A stretch of 64,000 nt of DNA from CAVOHU01 sp963817885 (GTDB taxonomy: Bacteria > Acidobacteriota > Vicinamibacteria > Vicinamibacterales > JAKQTR01), in the NCBI GenBank assembly GCA_963817885.1, contig CAWFQE010000010.1, forward strand, positions 186,001 to 250,000, read 5' to 3'. Both the position numbers and the translations under genes were made by a program. This document shows, one piece after another, positions 27,216 to 35,639 of the stretch (its first letter is position 1; every line of letters starts with the position of its first letter). The notes below the pieces were generated by a model. It was not told where the DNA came from, searched no databases, and worked only from the letters and a program-made list of their open reading frames with translations.

Positions 27216-28745
27216 ATGCACACCCGTCGAACCTTCCTGTCACAAGTCGTCCGCGGCGGAGTTGCCGGGTCGGCAGCCCTTGCCGCATTCAGGTCCGACG
27301 GTATCTTCCGCGTGCTGGAGGCGTCGGCGGCTGTCGCGAATCAGTCGCCCGAAGAAGTGGCCCAGGACGAATCCTACTGGCGGGAGATCCAGGGCGCGTT
27401 CACGCTCGATCGAACCATCACCAATCTCAACAACGGCGGCTGCTCGCCGAGCCCGCGCGTGGTGCACGAGGCGCTCAAGCGGTACCTGGACATTTCCAAC
27501 CAGGCGCCGACGTATCACATGTGGCAGATCCTCGAGCCGAACGTCGAGACCGTGCGCCGGCGGCTGGCTTCGACCTTCGGCTGCGATCCCGAGGAGCTGG
27601 CGATCACGAGAAATGCCAGCGAGTCGCTGCAGATCGCGCAGCTGGGCATCGACCTGAAGCCGGGGGATGAAGTCCTGACGACCGACCAGGACTACCCGCG
27701 CATGCTGACGACATGGGATCAGCGCGTGCGCAGGGAGGGCATCAAGCTCACGCAGGTGCCGTTCACGGTTCCGCCGCCGAGCGTCGACTACCTGTTCCAG
27801 ATCTTCGAGAAGGCCATCACGCCGAGAACCCGCGTGATCCACTTCTGCCACATCACCAACCTCACGGGCCAGATCTTCCCCGTGCAGCGCATCTGCCGGA
27901 TGGCCCGCGCGCGCGGCATCAGGACCATCGTCGATGGCGCGCACGCGATCGCGCACTTCCCGTTCGCCATACGCGACCTCGAGTGCGACTACTACGGCTC
28001 CAGCCTGCACAAATGGCTGCTGGCGCCGATCGGCACCGGGCTGCTCTATGTCCGCCGCGAGAACATTGCGGGGCTGTGGCCGATGCAGCCGGCCGGCGTG
28101 AGCCAGGCGGCCGACATCAGGAAGTTCGAGGAGATCGGCACGCACCCGGCGGCCAACCACAACGCCATCGCCGAGGCGCTGACCTTCAGCGAGGGAATCG
28201 GATTCGATCGCAAGGCCGCGCGGCTGCGCTACCTCAAGAACCGCTGGGCCCGCCGCCTCGAGAAGCTGCCCAACGTGAAGATCTTCACGCCGTTCGATCC
28301 GGCGCAATCCTGCGGCCTGGCGAACTTCGGCGTGACCGGAATGGACAATGGCAAGATCGGCTCGGAGCTGTGGGCCAAGTACCGCATCATGGTGACGCCC
28401 ATCATCCGCGACGACTTCAAGGGCATCCGCGTCACGCCCAACGTCTACACGACGCTCGACGAGCTCGACACCTTCACGCAGGTTGTCGAGGACATCGCGA
28501 AGAAGGGAACGATCTGTCCCGGAGCTCGTTCGACTCGATACGCTCGCTCCGTCGTCGGCTCAAGGCTCTCGGCCCACGGCCCGGACGGAACGTGCTCAAG
28601 ACGGGTGAGTTCGGGTCTGAAGAGCGCGGGCAGCGCCAGCGCGCCTCCCTGGCGGCTCAGCGCCTGTCGTCGATGGCCCTCACAAACGCCGTTCGCCTCG
28701 GCGGCGGCATCGGCACGCCCGGGCCCTTCACCGACAGCCAGATGA
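27216..28745 (+). CDS. Tat-exported class V aminotransferase-like PLP enzyme
   Basis: The first 430 or so residues form a complete class V PLP protein of the isopenicillin-N-epimerase / cysteine-desulfurase type: NLNNGGCSPSP, ITRNASESLQIAQLG, VDGAHAIAHFPF and the Schiff-base lysine in GSSLHKWLLAP. It starts with a twin-arginine signal (RRTFLSQVVRGG then a hydrophobic Ala stretch), so it is exported folded with PLP. GTGAGGAT precedes the ATG at a normal distance. After VVEDIAKKGTI (about 28515) the family normally ends; here about 75 low-complexity Ser/Arg/Ala residues follow and run 89 bases into the convergent phosphoesterase. That tail probably reflects a lost or shifted stop codon. Confidence 0.82.
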   Translation: MHTRRTFLSQVVRGGVAGSAALAAFRSDGIFRVLEASAAVANQSPEEVAQDESYWREIQGAFTLDRTITNLNNGGCSPSPRVVHEALKRYLDISNQAPTYHMWQILEPNVETVRRRLASTFGCDPEELAITRNASESLQIAQLGIDLKPGDEVLTTDQDYPRMLTTWDQRVRREGIKLTQVPFTVPPPSVDYLFQIFEKAITPRTRVIHFCHITNLTGQIFPVQRICRMARARGIRTIVDGAHAIAHFPFAIRDLECDYYGSSLHKWLLAPIGTGLLYVRRENIAGLWPMQPAGVSQAADIRKFEEIGTHPAANHNAIAEALTFSEGIGFDRKAARLRYLKNRWARRLEKLPNVKIFTPFDPAQSCGLANFGVTGMDNGKIGSELWAKYRIMVTPIIRDDFKGIRVTPNVYTTLDELDTFTQVVEDIAKKGTICPGARSTRYARSVVGSRLSAHGPDGTCSRRVSSGLKSAGSASAPPWRLSACRRWPSQTPFASAAASARPGPSPTAR

Positions 28746-31128
28746 TCTCGTTGAGCAGAAGGTCGGGCGCGCGGTCCGCCTGGTCGAGATCCATCGCCAT
28801 CGATTCCTTCGCCCCCGGTCCGGTCGCGGGATTCTTCTCATCGAGCGCCACTCTCGCCGGCCGCGCATCGAAGCGCGCCGCATCCGGCATCGGCGTGAAG
28901 GCGTTGTACAAGGGCGTGGCGGCGGCGTCGTACTGGCTCATCGGCTCCAGGCCGAGGATCAGCTCGATGGTGCGAAGCACTCCGGATGTCGTGTAGAAGG
29001 TGCTGTCGACCGATCGTCGCTTCGCGAACGGGCTCGCGACCAGCAGAACGGATCGGTGCGCGTCCACGTGGTCCGGCCCGTTCTGCGCGTCATCCTCGAG
29101 GACGAAGATCGCCGAGGTCTTCCAGTAGGCGCTCGTGCTGATGACCGACACGATCCGCCCGAGCGCCGCATCGTTGTCGGCCACCATCGCCCGCGGGGTG
29201 AGCGCGCCAGGCCGCATCCCGCGCGTGTGATCGTTGGGCAGCCGGATAATCGAGAGGGCCGGCAGGCTGAGGTTGGCCTCGTACTGGCGGAATTCCCGTT
29301 CCCACGCCTCAGCGCGCGCCGCGTCCGTGATGTCGAGATCGTAGGGCGGGTATTCCTCGGCAATGAACCCCTTCAGGCCGGGCACCCTCGCGGTGTACGA
29401 CCGGCGGGCGGTCACCGCGCGATCCGGTTCCGCGAACTCGCCGTAGCTGCGCACGCTGATCCCCGCCCGGTGGCAGTAGTCCCAGATGTAGCCCTTGGCG
29501 GGCGCCGCGATGTTCCCGTACGGGGTCCGCATCTTTCCGCCGCCCTCGCTCAGGTACTCGCCGCCCCGGTTGGCGTAGTTGGCAGGCCACATCTTCTCGA
29601 CGATGTCGGTGGCATAGGCCGCCGTGGAGAAGGCATGTCCGTCGTAGCTGACCTCGGCGTCGACATAGAAGTTGTCGAACAGCACGAACTCCGTCGTGAT
29701 CGCGTGCGCGTTCGGCGTGACCGTGTCGGGAAAGAGGCACAGCGACGGATCGCCGTTGCCCGCCTTCACGTCGCCCAGTATCTGGTCGTAGGTGCGGTTC
29801 TCGCGAATGATGTAGAAGACGTGCTTGATCGGCGACGCGCCGCCGACGCTCTTCGGAATCGGGGATGCGACCGGGGCGGACCCGGGAGCGAGACGCGTCT
29901 TGTCCGAATATGGCGTGAGGCCGTACACCTGGCGTGTCATCGAGGCGAGCTCGGCGCGGCCGGGCGTCGGAAGCGTCGACAGCGATCCGAGCAGCAGCCC
30001 GGCGATGTACTCGGGGCCTCGCTCGTCTTTGACCGGCGAGGGACCGTTCGGGTTGGCCCGCGAGATCAGCCCCTTCCCGCTCAACACGTAGATGTGCGTT
30101 CCGTCCTTGCTGAAGGCGGCCGCGGTCGGATACCACCCGGCGGGGACGAACCCCTGCACGATGCTCTTGTCCGGCGACTGAACGTCGACGACCGCCACCG
30201 TGTTGTTGTCGGCGTTGGCAACGAGCAGCGTCTTGCCGTCCGGTGAAAGCCCCAGGCCGTTGGGCGTGGTGCTCGGCGGGGCCTCAGGATAGAGCGCGAC
30301 CGATATCTGCTCGGCGGCCTTGCCCGTCGCCAGATCCACGGCCCAGACGGCGTTGGTGTTGGCGCAGGCGACGAAGAGCCGATCGCCTTTCTTCGACGTC
30401 ACCATCGCATTGGGGTGTTCGCCGACGAGATACTCTCCGACCTGCTGCAACGTCGCGGCGTCGAACGCACGGACCTTCGACTCTCCCCACCCCGACACGT
30501 AGACGATCCTGCCGTCGGCCGACACCAGGGACGTGTAGGGTTCGGCGGGCAGACTCACCGTCTTGTCGACCAGGCCGCTGCCGATGTCGATCGACACCAG
30601 GCTCTGTGCCAGCACTCGCACGACGAACAGCTTCCTGCCGTCGGGCGAAATGGACAGGCCGCCGGGAAATCCGGGTCCCGGTGCGGCGGGCAGGGTGAAG
30701 GTGCGCGACGGGGTCAGCACGCCGTCGCGATAGGCCATCTCCTCCACGGCGGTGCGCGCGGCAGAGTACACGCGCTGGCCGTCCGGGCTCATCGCCAGCC
30801 CAAGCCACCCGTCGTCGAGCGTCATCCTGGACACGACTGTCCAGCTCGCCGTGTCCACGACGGCCAGAGACGGCGTCGCGTACCCGTTGTTGGTGACGAT
30901 GACGAAGCGGCCGTCGAGTGACTGCACCATGTTGAGCGGCAGGTCGCCGACCGTGACGTGCTTGCCGGCCGGATCGATGCGCCATCCATTCGGCAGCAGG
31001 GTCACGCCGGCGGCGAGCCTGCCGGGCCGTGGCGGAGGCGGAGCCCCCCGCTGCGCGCGCGTCACGAGCGCGCCGAGCGATCCGAGGACGGCGATGGTCA
31101 ATAACGGCGCGATGAGTCGGTTCTTCAT
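28657..31128 (-). CDS. Exported phosphoesterase with N-terminal YncE-like beta-propeller
   Basis: 823 residues from the ATG at 31128. A signal peptide (LIAPLLTIAVLGSLGALV) is followed by a seven-blade-like propeller, residues about 50-370 (SLDGRFVIVTNN, SPDGRKLFVVRV, SPDGKTLLVANADNNTVAVVD). The C-terminal half is an acid phosphatase/phospholipase-C-type phosphoesterase: KHVFYIIRENRTYDQILGD, FDNFYVDAEVSYDGHAF, LPNDHTRG and VLEDDAQNGPDHVDAHRS, which supply the metal ligands. Such propeller-phosphoesterases are common in Acidobacteria and are probably periplasmic phosphate scavengers. It overlaps the convergent class V gene tail by 89 bases. Confidence 0.87.
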   Translation of the reverse strand: MKNRLIAPLLTIAVLGSLGALVTRAQRGAPPPPRPGRLAAGVTLLPNGWRIDPAGKHVTVGDLPLNMVQSLDGRFVIVTNNGYATPSLAVVDTASWTVVSRMTLDDGWLGLAMSPDGQRVYSAARTAVEEMAYRDGVLTPSRTFTLPAAPGPGFPGGLSISPDGRKLFVVRVLAQSLVSIDIGSGLVDKTVSLPAEPYTSLVSADGRIVYVSGWGESKVRAFDAATLQQVGEYLVGEHPNAMVTSKKGDRLFVACANTNAVWAVDLATGKAAEQISVALYPEAPPSTTPNGLGLSPDGKTLLVANADNNTVAVVDVQSPDKSIVQGFVPAGWYPTAAAFSKDGTHIYVLSGKGLISRANPNGPSPVKDERGPEYIAGLLLGSLSTLPTPGRAELASMTRQVYGLTPYSDKTRLAPGSAPVASPIPKSVGGASPIKHVFYIIRENRTYDQILGDVKAGNGDPSLCLFPDTVTPNAHAITTEFVLFDNFYVDAEVSYDGHAFSTAAYATDIVEKMWPANYANRGGEYLSEGGGKMRTPYGNIAAPAKGYIWDYCHRAGISVRSYGEFAEPDRAVTARRSYTARVPGLKGFIAEEYPPYDLDITDAARAEAWEREFRQYEANLSLPALSIIRLPNDHTRGMRPGALTPRAMVADNDAALGRIVSVISTSAYWKTSAIFVLEDDAQNGPDHVDAHRSVLLVASPFAKRRSVDSTFYTTSGVLRTIELILGLEPMSQYDAAATPLYNAFTPMPDAARFDARPARVALDEKNPATGPGAKESMAMDLDQADRAPDLLLNEIIWLSVKGPGVPMPPPRRTAFVRAIDDRR

Positions 31129-31195
31129 GGGTTTCCGGTTCCGCGATGCTGGCGGGTGCGGTTCTGCTGATGGATCGGCGCCTCGGCCTGGCGGG

Positions 31196-33448
31196 CTACT
31201 CACCGGAGTAGTGTATCGCCACCAGCGCGTACGCGATGCGGACCAGCTGATCCGGCCGCGGAAAGACGAGATAGCGCGCTTCCCAGGTGGGATTGAATTT
31301 CTTCTTGTACTGGAACAGCGACTGGTAGCCGTAGATCGTGGAGAGGTGGTCGAACAGCAGCTTGACGCCGCGATCGTACGGCGACAGCGCCGCCGCCTCG
31401 TCGGCGTTGGCGAGCGGCGCCACCGCGAGGCTCACCGCCTCGAGCCCCTCGCGCTTGAAGCTCATCGCCGAATGCGCGATGAGCAGGTCCATGACGCCGG
31501 GCTGTGCGGTGTCGCGCCGCCGCATGGCGTCGAGCACGACCGCGCGGCCTGCCCGATACGGCAGCCACGTCACGAAGGCGTCGACGACGCCCGAATCATG
31601 CTGCGCGATCATCGTGCGCTTGTCGGCAAGTTCCTCGACCGAGAAGATGCCGAGGTTGAACCCCATCTCCCGGCCCTTCTTCGCCGCGAGCCACGTTTTG
31701 GAGATCTCCTCGAGCTGGTCGTCGATCTCCGGATCCGGCTCGACTCTGCGGTACTCCCGGACCTGCAGGTCGGGCGCCTCGCGACGGACCTTGTTGATGA
31801 ACTGGCGGACCTTGGCCACCTTGCCTCCGTCGAGCGACCAGGTGGCGAGCGGAAGCACGGCTTCCTCTCCGACCTTGAACCAGCGGAGGCCGTTGCGGCG
31901 GTAGTCGTCCAGGTGGCGCTCGGACGTTTCGTAGAACACCGGGACCCAGTCGTTGCGCCGGCACAGATCCACGAATCGATCGATGAGAGGACCGATCGCC
32001 TCCGGCGCGCCGACAGGGTCGCCGGCGACCACGGCCACGCGCCCCTTGACGCGGTAGCCAAGGAAGGCCCGATCGTCGATCAGCAGATGTCTCTTGTCCG
32101 ACTGCTTCGCGAAGAACGACATCGAGTCGATGCCGGCGCTCCAGGCCAGGTGGTGCACGCGCACGTCCACCTCGGCGCTTTCCCGGCGCCAGGCCACCGG
32201 CGCGAGCGCCGCGACCAGCACGAAGGCAGCCGACAGGAGGTACAGCAGGTGCAGGGACCATTCGAACCGCAGCGTCCGCGCCGTGATCGGCAGGAACGGC
32301 ACGTCCTGGAACCAGGCAATCTGCCACGTGGTGCGGATCAGGTCGAGCAGCCCGGTCGTCATGTGCCCGAACTCGCGCAACCCCACCACGCCGTACGCGG
32401 TGAGCGCCACGGCAAGGACCGGCACCGAGTAGATCGCGAAGCGAAGCCGGAAGGGATCCGACCGCGCGTGGAACCGGCTGCGCTGCCGCCACAACTCGAG
32501 CGCGATCACGGCCGAGAACGCCGCACGGATGATGGCGCCGTTGTGACCGAGGCTCAGGAACACCGAGGCGGCCGCCAGGCCCACCGAGATGGACCACGCA
32601 ATCCGCTTGCGCCGCGAGAGGCCGCGGCCGATGTAGACGAGCGCGAGGCCGGCGAGCAGCATCAGCACGCGGCTGCCCCGCCGCACCTCGAAGGGCAGCG
32701 CCGAGGTCAGTCCCTGCAGGTGGACCATGCGGGTCCCGGCGACGGCCGTCACGATGTTCATCGCGCCCAGCAGGACGGCCAGCAGCGCCAGGCGCCCATG
32801 CGGATGGACAATCGCCAGTCGCCCGGCCGACTGCACCAGGGTCAGCAGCGAGGCGATGGTCTCGCCGCCGATTTCAACGGGGCGGCGGAAGAGCCGCAAC
32901 ACGACGCGGTCCTGCGCCCGCCACGCGACGACAGCCGCCAGGCCCACGACCAGCGCGACCGCGATCCCGATTTCGTAGCGCCGGATGTCATGCACGATGA
33001 CGCCGAGCGCGCCGCCGAAGACGTAAGCCGCCAGGCCGACGACGATCCCCCAGACCACGGCGCCCAGGCCGTCCAGCCTGGTGAACAGCCAGAGTTCCGA
33101 CCCCACTGCGCCGTAGGCCGCCGGGATGGCCGAGCGAAGCCCCCACAGGAACCGGGACGACAACAGCATCACCGGCCCCTGGCGCGACAGCCAGCCCTGG
33201 ATCCGCGCGAACCTCGGATCGGCGGCTGCCCGGCGCTCGAAGTACGCCCGCCCCCTGGCCCGCCCCAGCCGGAACCAGAACTGGTTGGCGATGAACGATG
33301 ACGCCATCGAGATCGGGATGACGATGCGAATGTCGAGATAGTGGCGGTGGGCGAGGAAAGCGGCCGTGATCAGGAACGCGTCGGCCTCGAACAGGCCTCC
33401 GATGAAAAGGAGGGCATACCCGTATTTCAGGATCTCCTGCTCGAGCAT
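31196..33448 (-). CDS. DedA/VTT-domain fused to MprF-type aminoacyl-phosphatidylglycerol synthase
   Basis: 750 residues. Residues 1-190 are a DedA/VTT (SNARE-associated) membrane domain: LFIGGLFEADAFLITAAFLA, then SSRFLWGLRSAIPAAYGAVG, the re-entrant-loop Arg motif. Residues about 190-420 add roughly six more helices. Residues about 430-745 are the DUF2156/LPG-synthase-C catalytic domain: SMSFFAKQSDKRHLL, GRVAVVAGDPVG, FYETSERHLDDYRRNGLRW, KVRQFINKVRREAP, MGFNLGIFS and LSPYDRGVKLLFDHLS. MprF moves Lys or Ala from tRNA to phosphatidylglycerol and flips the product with its own flippase domain; here a DedA domain stands at that place. It shares one promoter region with the divergent AcvB/VirJ-like gene 23 bases away. 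Confidence 0.87.
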   Translation of the reverse strand: MLEQEILKYGYALLFIGGLFEADAFLITAAFLAHRHYLDIRIVIPISMASSFIANQFWFRLGRARGRAYFERRAAADPRFARIQGWLSRQGPVMLLSSRFLWGLRSAIPAAYGAVGSELWLFTRLDGLGAVVWGIVVGLAAYVFGGALGVIVHDIRRYEIGIAVALVVGLAAVVAWRAQDRVVLRLFRRPVEIGGETIASLLTLVQSAGRLAIVHPHGRLALLAVLLGAMNIVTAVAGTRMVHLQGLTSALPFEVRRGSRVLMLLAGLALVYIGRGLSRRKRIAWSISVGLAAASVFLSLGHNGAIIRAAFSAVIALELWRQRSRFHARSDPFRLRFAIYSVPVLAVALTAYGVVGLREFGHMTTGLLDLIRTTWQIAWFQDVPFLPITARTLRFEWSLHLLYLLSAAFVLVAALAPVAWRRESAEVDVRVHHLAWSAGIDSMSFFAKQSDKRHLLIDDRAFLGYRVKGRVAVVAGDPVGAPEAIGPLIDRFVDLCRRNDWVPVFYETSERHLDDYRRNGLRWFKVGEEAVLPLATWSLDGGKVAKVRQFINKVRREAPDLQVREYRRVEPDPEIDDQLEEISKTWLAAKKGREMGFNLGIFSVEELADKRTMIAQHDSGVVDAFVTWLPYRAGRAVVLDAMRRRDTAQPGVMDLLIAHSAMSFKREGLEAVSLAVAPLANADEAAALSPYDRGVKLLFDHLSTIYGYQSLFQYKKKFNPTWEARYLVFPRPDQLVRIAYALVAIHYSGE

Positions 33449-33457
33449 GTCGGGATT

Positions 33458-33465
33458 AGTATAGT
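33458..33465. promoter_or_regulatory. Overlapping divergent -10 boxes
   Basis: The sequence AGTATAGT reads TATAGT on the plus strand (33460-33465, 6 bases before ATG 33472) and TATACT on the minus strand (33458-33463, 9 bases before ATG 33448). The two polymerases could not bind at once, so the two genes would be expressed in competition. Neither gene has a Shine-Dalgarno. Confidence 0.5.
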
Positions 33466-33471
33466 GTCGTC

Positions 33472-34236
33472 ATGGCCGGACGGACACGAGCTGTCCTTGT
33501 TGTCCTCTTGTTGGCCGGGTCCGTGGCTCTCTCGGGCCAGGCCACGGTGCCGTTCACCCTCAGGGGCGCCACCCTCACCCTGCGCCTGTCAGGTCCGCCC
33601 TCGGGCGATCCCGTCATCATGTCGAGCGGCGACGGCGGATGGGTGCACCTCGCCCCCCATGCCGCACAAGTGCTCGCCGCCAACGGCTATTTCGTGGTCG
33701 GCCTCGACAGCAAGCAGTATCTCGAGGCATTCACCTCGGGGCGAACGACGCTGGACGCAAAGGACGAGCCCGGCGACTTCGCGGTCCTGTGCGACTACGC
33801 CAGCCGCACGAGGAAGACCAAGGTCATCCTGATCGGCGTATCCGAGGGCGCCGGGCTGTCGGTGCTCGCCGCCAGCGATCCGCGCACACGCGAGAGGATC
33901 CGGGGCGTCATCGGGCTGGGGCTGCCCGACATCAACGAGCTCGGGTGGCACTGGCGGGACGCCATTATCTACATCACCAAGGGCATTCCCAACGAGCCCA
34001 CGTTCCGGGCGTCCGAGTTCGTCGAGAAGATCGCGCCGGTGCCGCTGGCGGCGATCCACTCGACCAACGACGAGTTCGTGCCGCTCGATCAGATCCAGCG
34101 CCTGATGGATCGTGCCAGGGATCCCAAGCGCCTCTGGGTGGTCCGCGCGTCGAATCACCGGTTCAGCGGAAACGAAACCGAGTTCGAACAGCGCCTGCTC
34201 GAAGCCATGGACTGGATCAAGCGTGGCGGACGATAG
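33472..34236 (+). CDS. AcvB/VirJ-like alpha/beta hydrolase (putative aminoacyl-PG hydrolase)
   Basis: 254 residues. The signal peptide (VLVVLLLAGSVALSG) sends it to the periplasm. The motif MSSGDGGW is the hallmark of the AcvB/VirJ family. The nucleophile is GVSEGAG (Ser 124), the acid is in TNDEFVP and the His in NHRFSG. In Agrobacterium AcvB and Pseudomonas PA0919, members hydrolyse lysyl- or alanyl-phosphatidylglycerol and are encoded beside their MprF-type synthase. Here too the synthase is the immediate divergent neighbour, which makes the same function likely. Agrobacterium AcvB is longer with a duplicated domain; this one is the single-domain VirJ form. Its stop directly abuts the stop of the convergent regulator gene. 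Confidence 0.82.
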   Translation: MAGRTRAVLVVLLLAGSVALSGQATVPFTLRGATLTLRLSGPPSGDPVIMSSGDGGWVHLAPHAAQVLAANGYFVVGLDSKQYLEAFTSGRTTLDAKDEPGDFAVLCDYASRTRKTKVILIGVSEGAGLSVLAASDPRTRERIRGVIGLGLPDINELGWHWRDAIIYITKGIPNEPTFRASEFVEKIAPVPLAAIHSTNDEFVPLDQIQRLMDRARDPKRLWVVRASNHRFSGNETEFEQRLLEAMDWIKRGGR

Positions 34237-35586
34237 CTAACCGCCCTCCTTCAACTCGATGCCGAACCGCTCGGCCATCCGATAGAGCGTCCGCCGGTCG
34301 ATCCCCATCACCTCGGCCGCCCGCGTGCGGTGGCCCTTCACGGCGTCGAGCACGTGCAGCAGGTAGCGCCGCTCCACCTCGTCGAGGGTCGGCAGGTCGG
34401 CGAACAGGCGATCCTCGACGCTGGGCGTCGCGCCGCCCATCAGGGGCGGCAGATCGGCGACGTCGATGGTCACGCCCGGACTGAAGAGCACCAGGCGCTC
34501 GATCGTGTTCTCGAGCTCGCGAACATTGCCCGGCCAGCCGTACGCCAGCAGCTTCTCCAGCGCCTCGGGCGCCAGCCGGCGCTCGCGGCCGGCCCGCGCG
34601 CAGGAGTTCCGCAGGAATGCCTCGACCAGCAGCGGGATGTCCGCGCGCCGATCGCGCAGCGGCGGCACGCGGACCACGATCACGCTCAGGCGGTAGAACA
34701 GATCCTGGCGGAACCGGCTGTCGGCCACCGCACGCTCCAGTTCCACGTTGGTGGCGGCCAGCACGCGCACGTCGATTCGAACGGGCCGGCTCGCGCCGAC
34801 GGGCCGGATCTCTCCCTCCTCGAGTGCCCGCAGCAGCTTGACCTGCAACGCCGGCGAGGTTTCGCCGATCTCGTCGAGGAACACCGTGCCGCCCTGCGCC
34901 TGCTCGAAGAGCCCCTTGGCGTCCGATACGGCGCCGGTGAACGAGCCGCGCGTGTGCCCGAAGAGCTCCGACTCGAGCAGGGTCTCGGCGATCGCTCCGC
35001 AATTGACCGCGACAAACGCCCGGCTGGCGCGCTTGCCATGCGTGTGGATGGCTTTCGCGACCAGCTCCTTGCCCGTCCCGCTCTCGCCGACGATCAGGAC
35101 CGGCGCCTTCGAGTCGGCCGCGTGCGCGATCTGCTTGTAGACCTCCAGCATCCCGGAGGTCCGCCCGATCAGGCCGGGCAGGGTTTCCCGCGGCAGGTGG
35201 CCCTCCGGCGCGTCGGGCACGGCGGCCTGGGCCAGCGCCCGCTCCACCACGGATTTGACCTGTCCAATGTCGAACGGTTTGCTGATGTAGTCGAAGGCGC
35301 CGGCGCGGACGGCCTCGATGGCCGTCTCGAGCGTGCCGAAGCCGCTGATCAGCACCACCTGCACCTGCGGGTTGGTCTTCTTCGCGGCTCGCAGGATGTC
35401 GAGGCCGCTCTCCCTCGCGTTGAGGTTGATGTCCGAGATCACCAGGTCCACCGGCGCGCTCTCGGCGTGCGCCAGCGCGTCGCGGGGATCGGATTCCCAC
35501 CCGATCTCGCGGCCCGGCGCCGCCAGCAGCTCCGCGATGAACTGGCAGGTCTCCCGGTCGTCGTCAACGATCAGAATACGGGACAT
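34237..35586 (-). CDS. NtrC-family sigma-54-dependent response regulator
   Basis: 449 residues. Residues 1-120 are a receiver (ILIVDDD, phospho-Asp in LVISDINLN, Lys in YISKPFD). Residues about 140-370 are the AAA+ domain: Walker A GESGTGKE, the sigma-54 contact loop as GSFTGA, GGTVFLDEIGE (Walker B) and RFRQDLFYRL. The C-terminus is a Fis-type HTH (RTRAAEVMGIDRRTLYRMAERFG). The loop has Ser where most members have Ala (GAFTGA); this variant occurs in active regulators. It is downstream of its kinase (53-base gap) in a typical two-component operon. A sigma-54-like promoter lies just beyond the kinase gene, facing the other way, and is the obvious candidate target. Confidence 0.93.
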   Translation of the reverse strand: MSRILIVDDDRETCQFIAELLAAPGREIGWESDPRDALAHAESAPVDLVISDINLNARESGLDILRAAKKTNPQVQVVLISGFGTLETAIEAVRAGAFDYISKPFDIGQVKSVVERALAQAAVPDAPEGHLPRETLPGLIGRTSGMLEVYKQIAHAADSKAPVLIVGESGTGKELVAKAIHTHGKRASRAFVAVNCGAIAETLLESELFGHTRGSFTGAVSDAKGLFEQAQGGTVFLDEIGETSPALQVKLLRALEEGEIRPVGASRPVRIDVRVLAATNVELERAVADSRFRQDLFYRLSVIVVRVPPLRDRRADIPLLVEAFLRNSCARAGRERRLAPEALEKLLAYGWPGNVRELENTIERLVLFSPGVTIDVADLPPLMGGATPSVEDRLFADLPTLDEVERRYLLHVLDAVKGHRTRAAEVMGIDRRTLYRMAERFGIELKEGG

Positions 35587-35639
35587 CGTGTGGCCTCACC
35601 GGCAGAAGAGAACCGACCCAACTGCGTCCTCCCGGAGAT

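Noticed and set aside
30752..33301. 849-codon open frame on the plus strand
   Set aside because: Antisense to the propeller-phosphoesterase and DedA-MprF genes, which have clear motifs. No start signal and no domain.
34930..34960. Defective sigma-54 contact loop (GSFTGA instead of GAFTGA)
   Set aside because: The Ser variant occurs in active NtrC-family regulators, and all other AAA+ motifs are intact.
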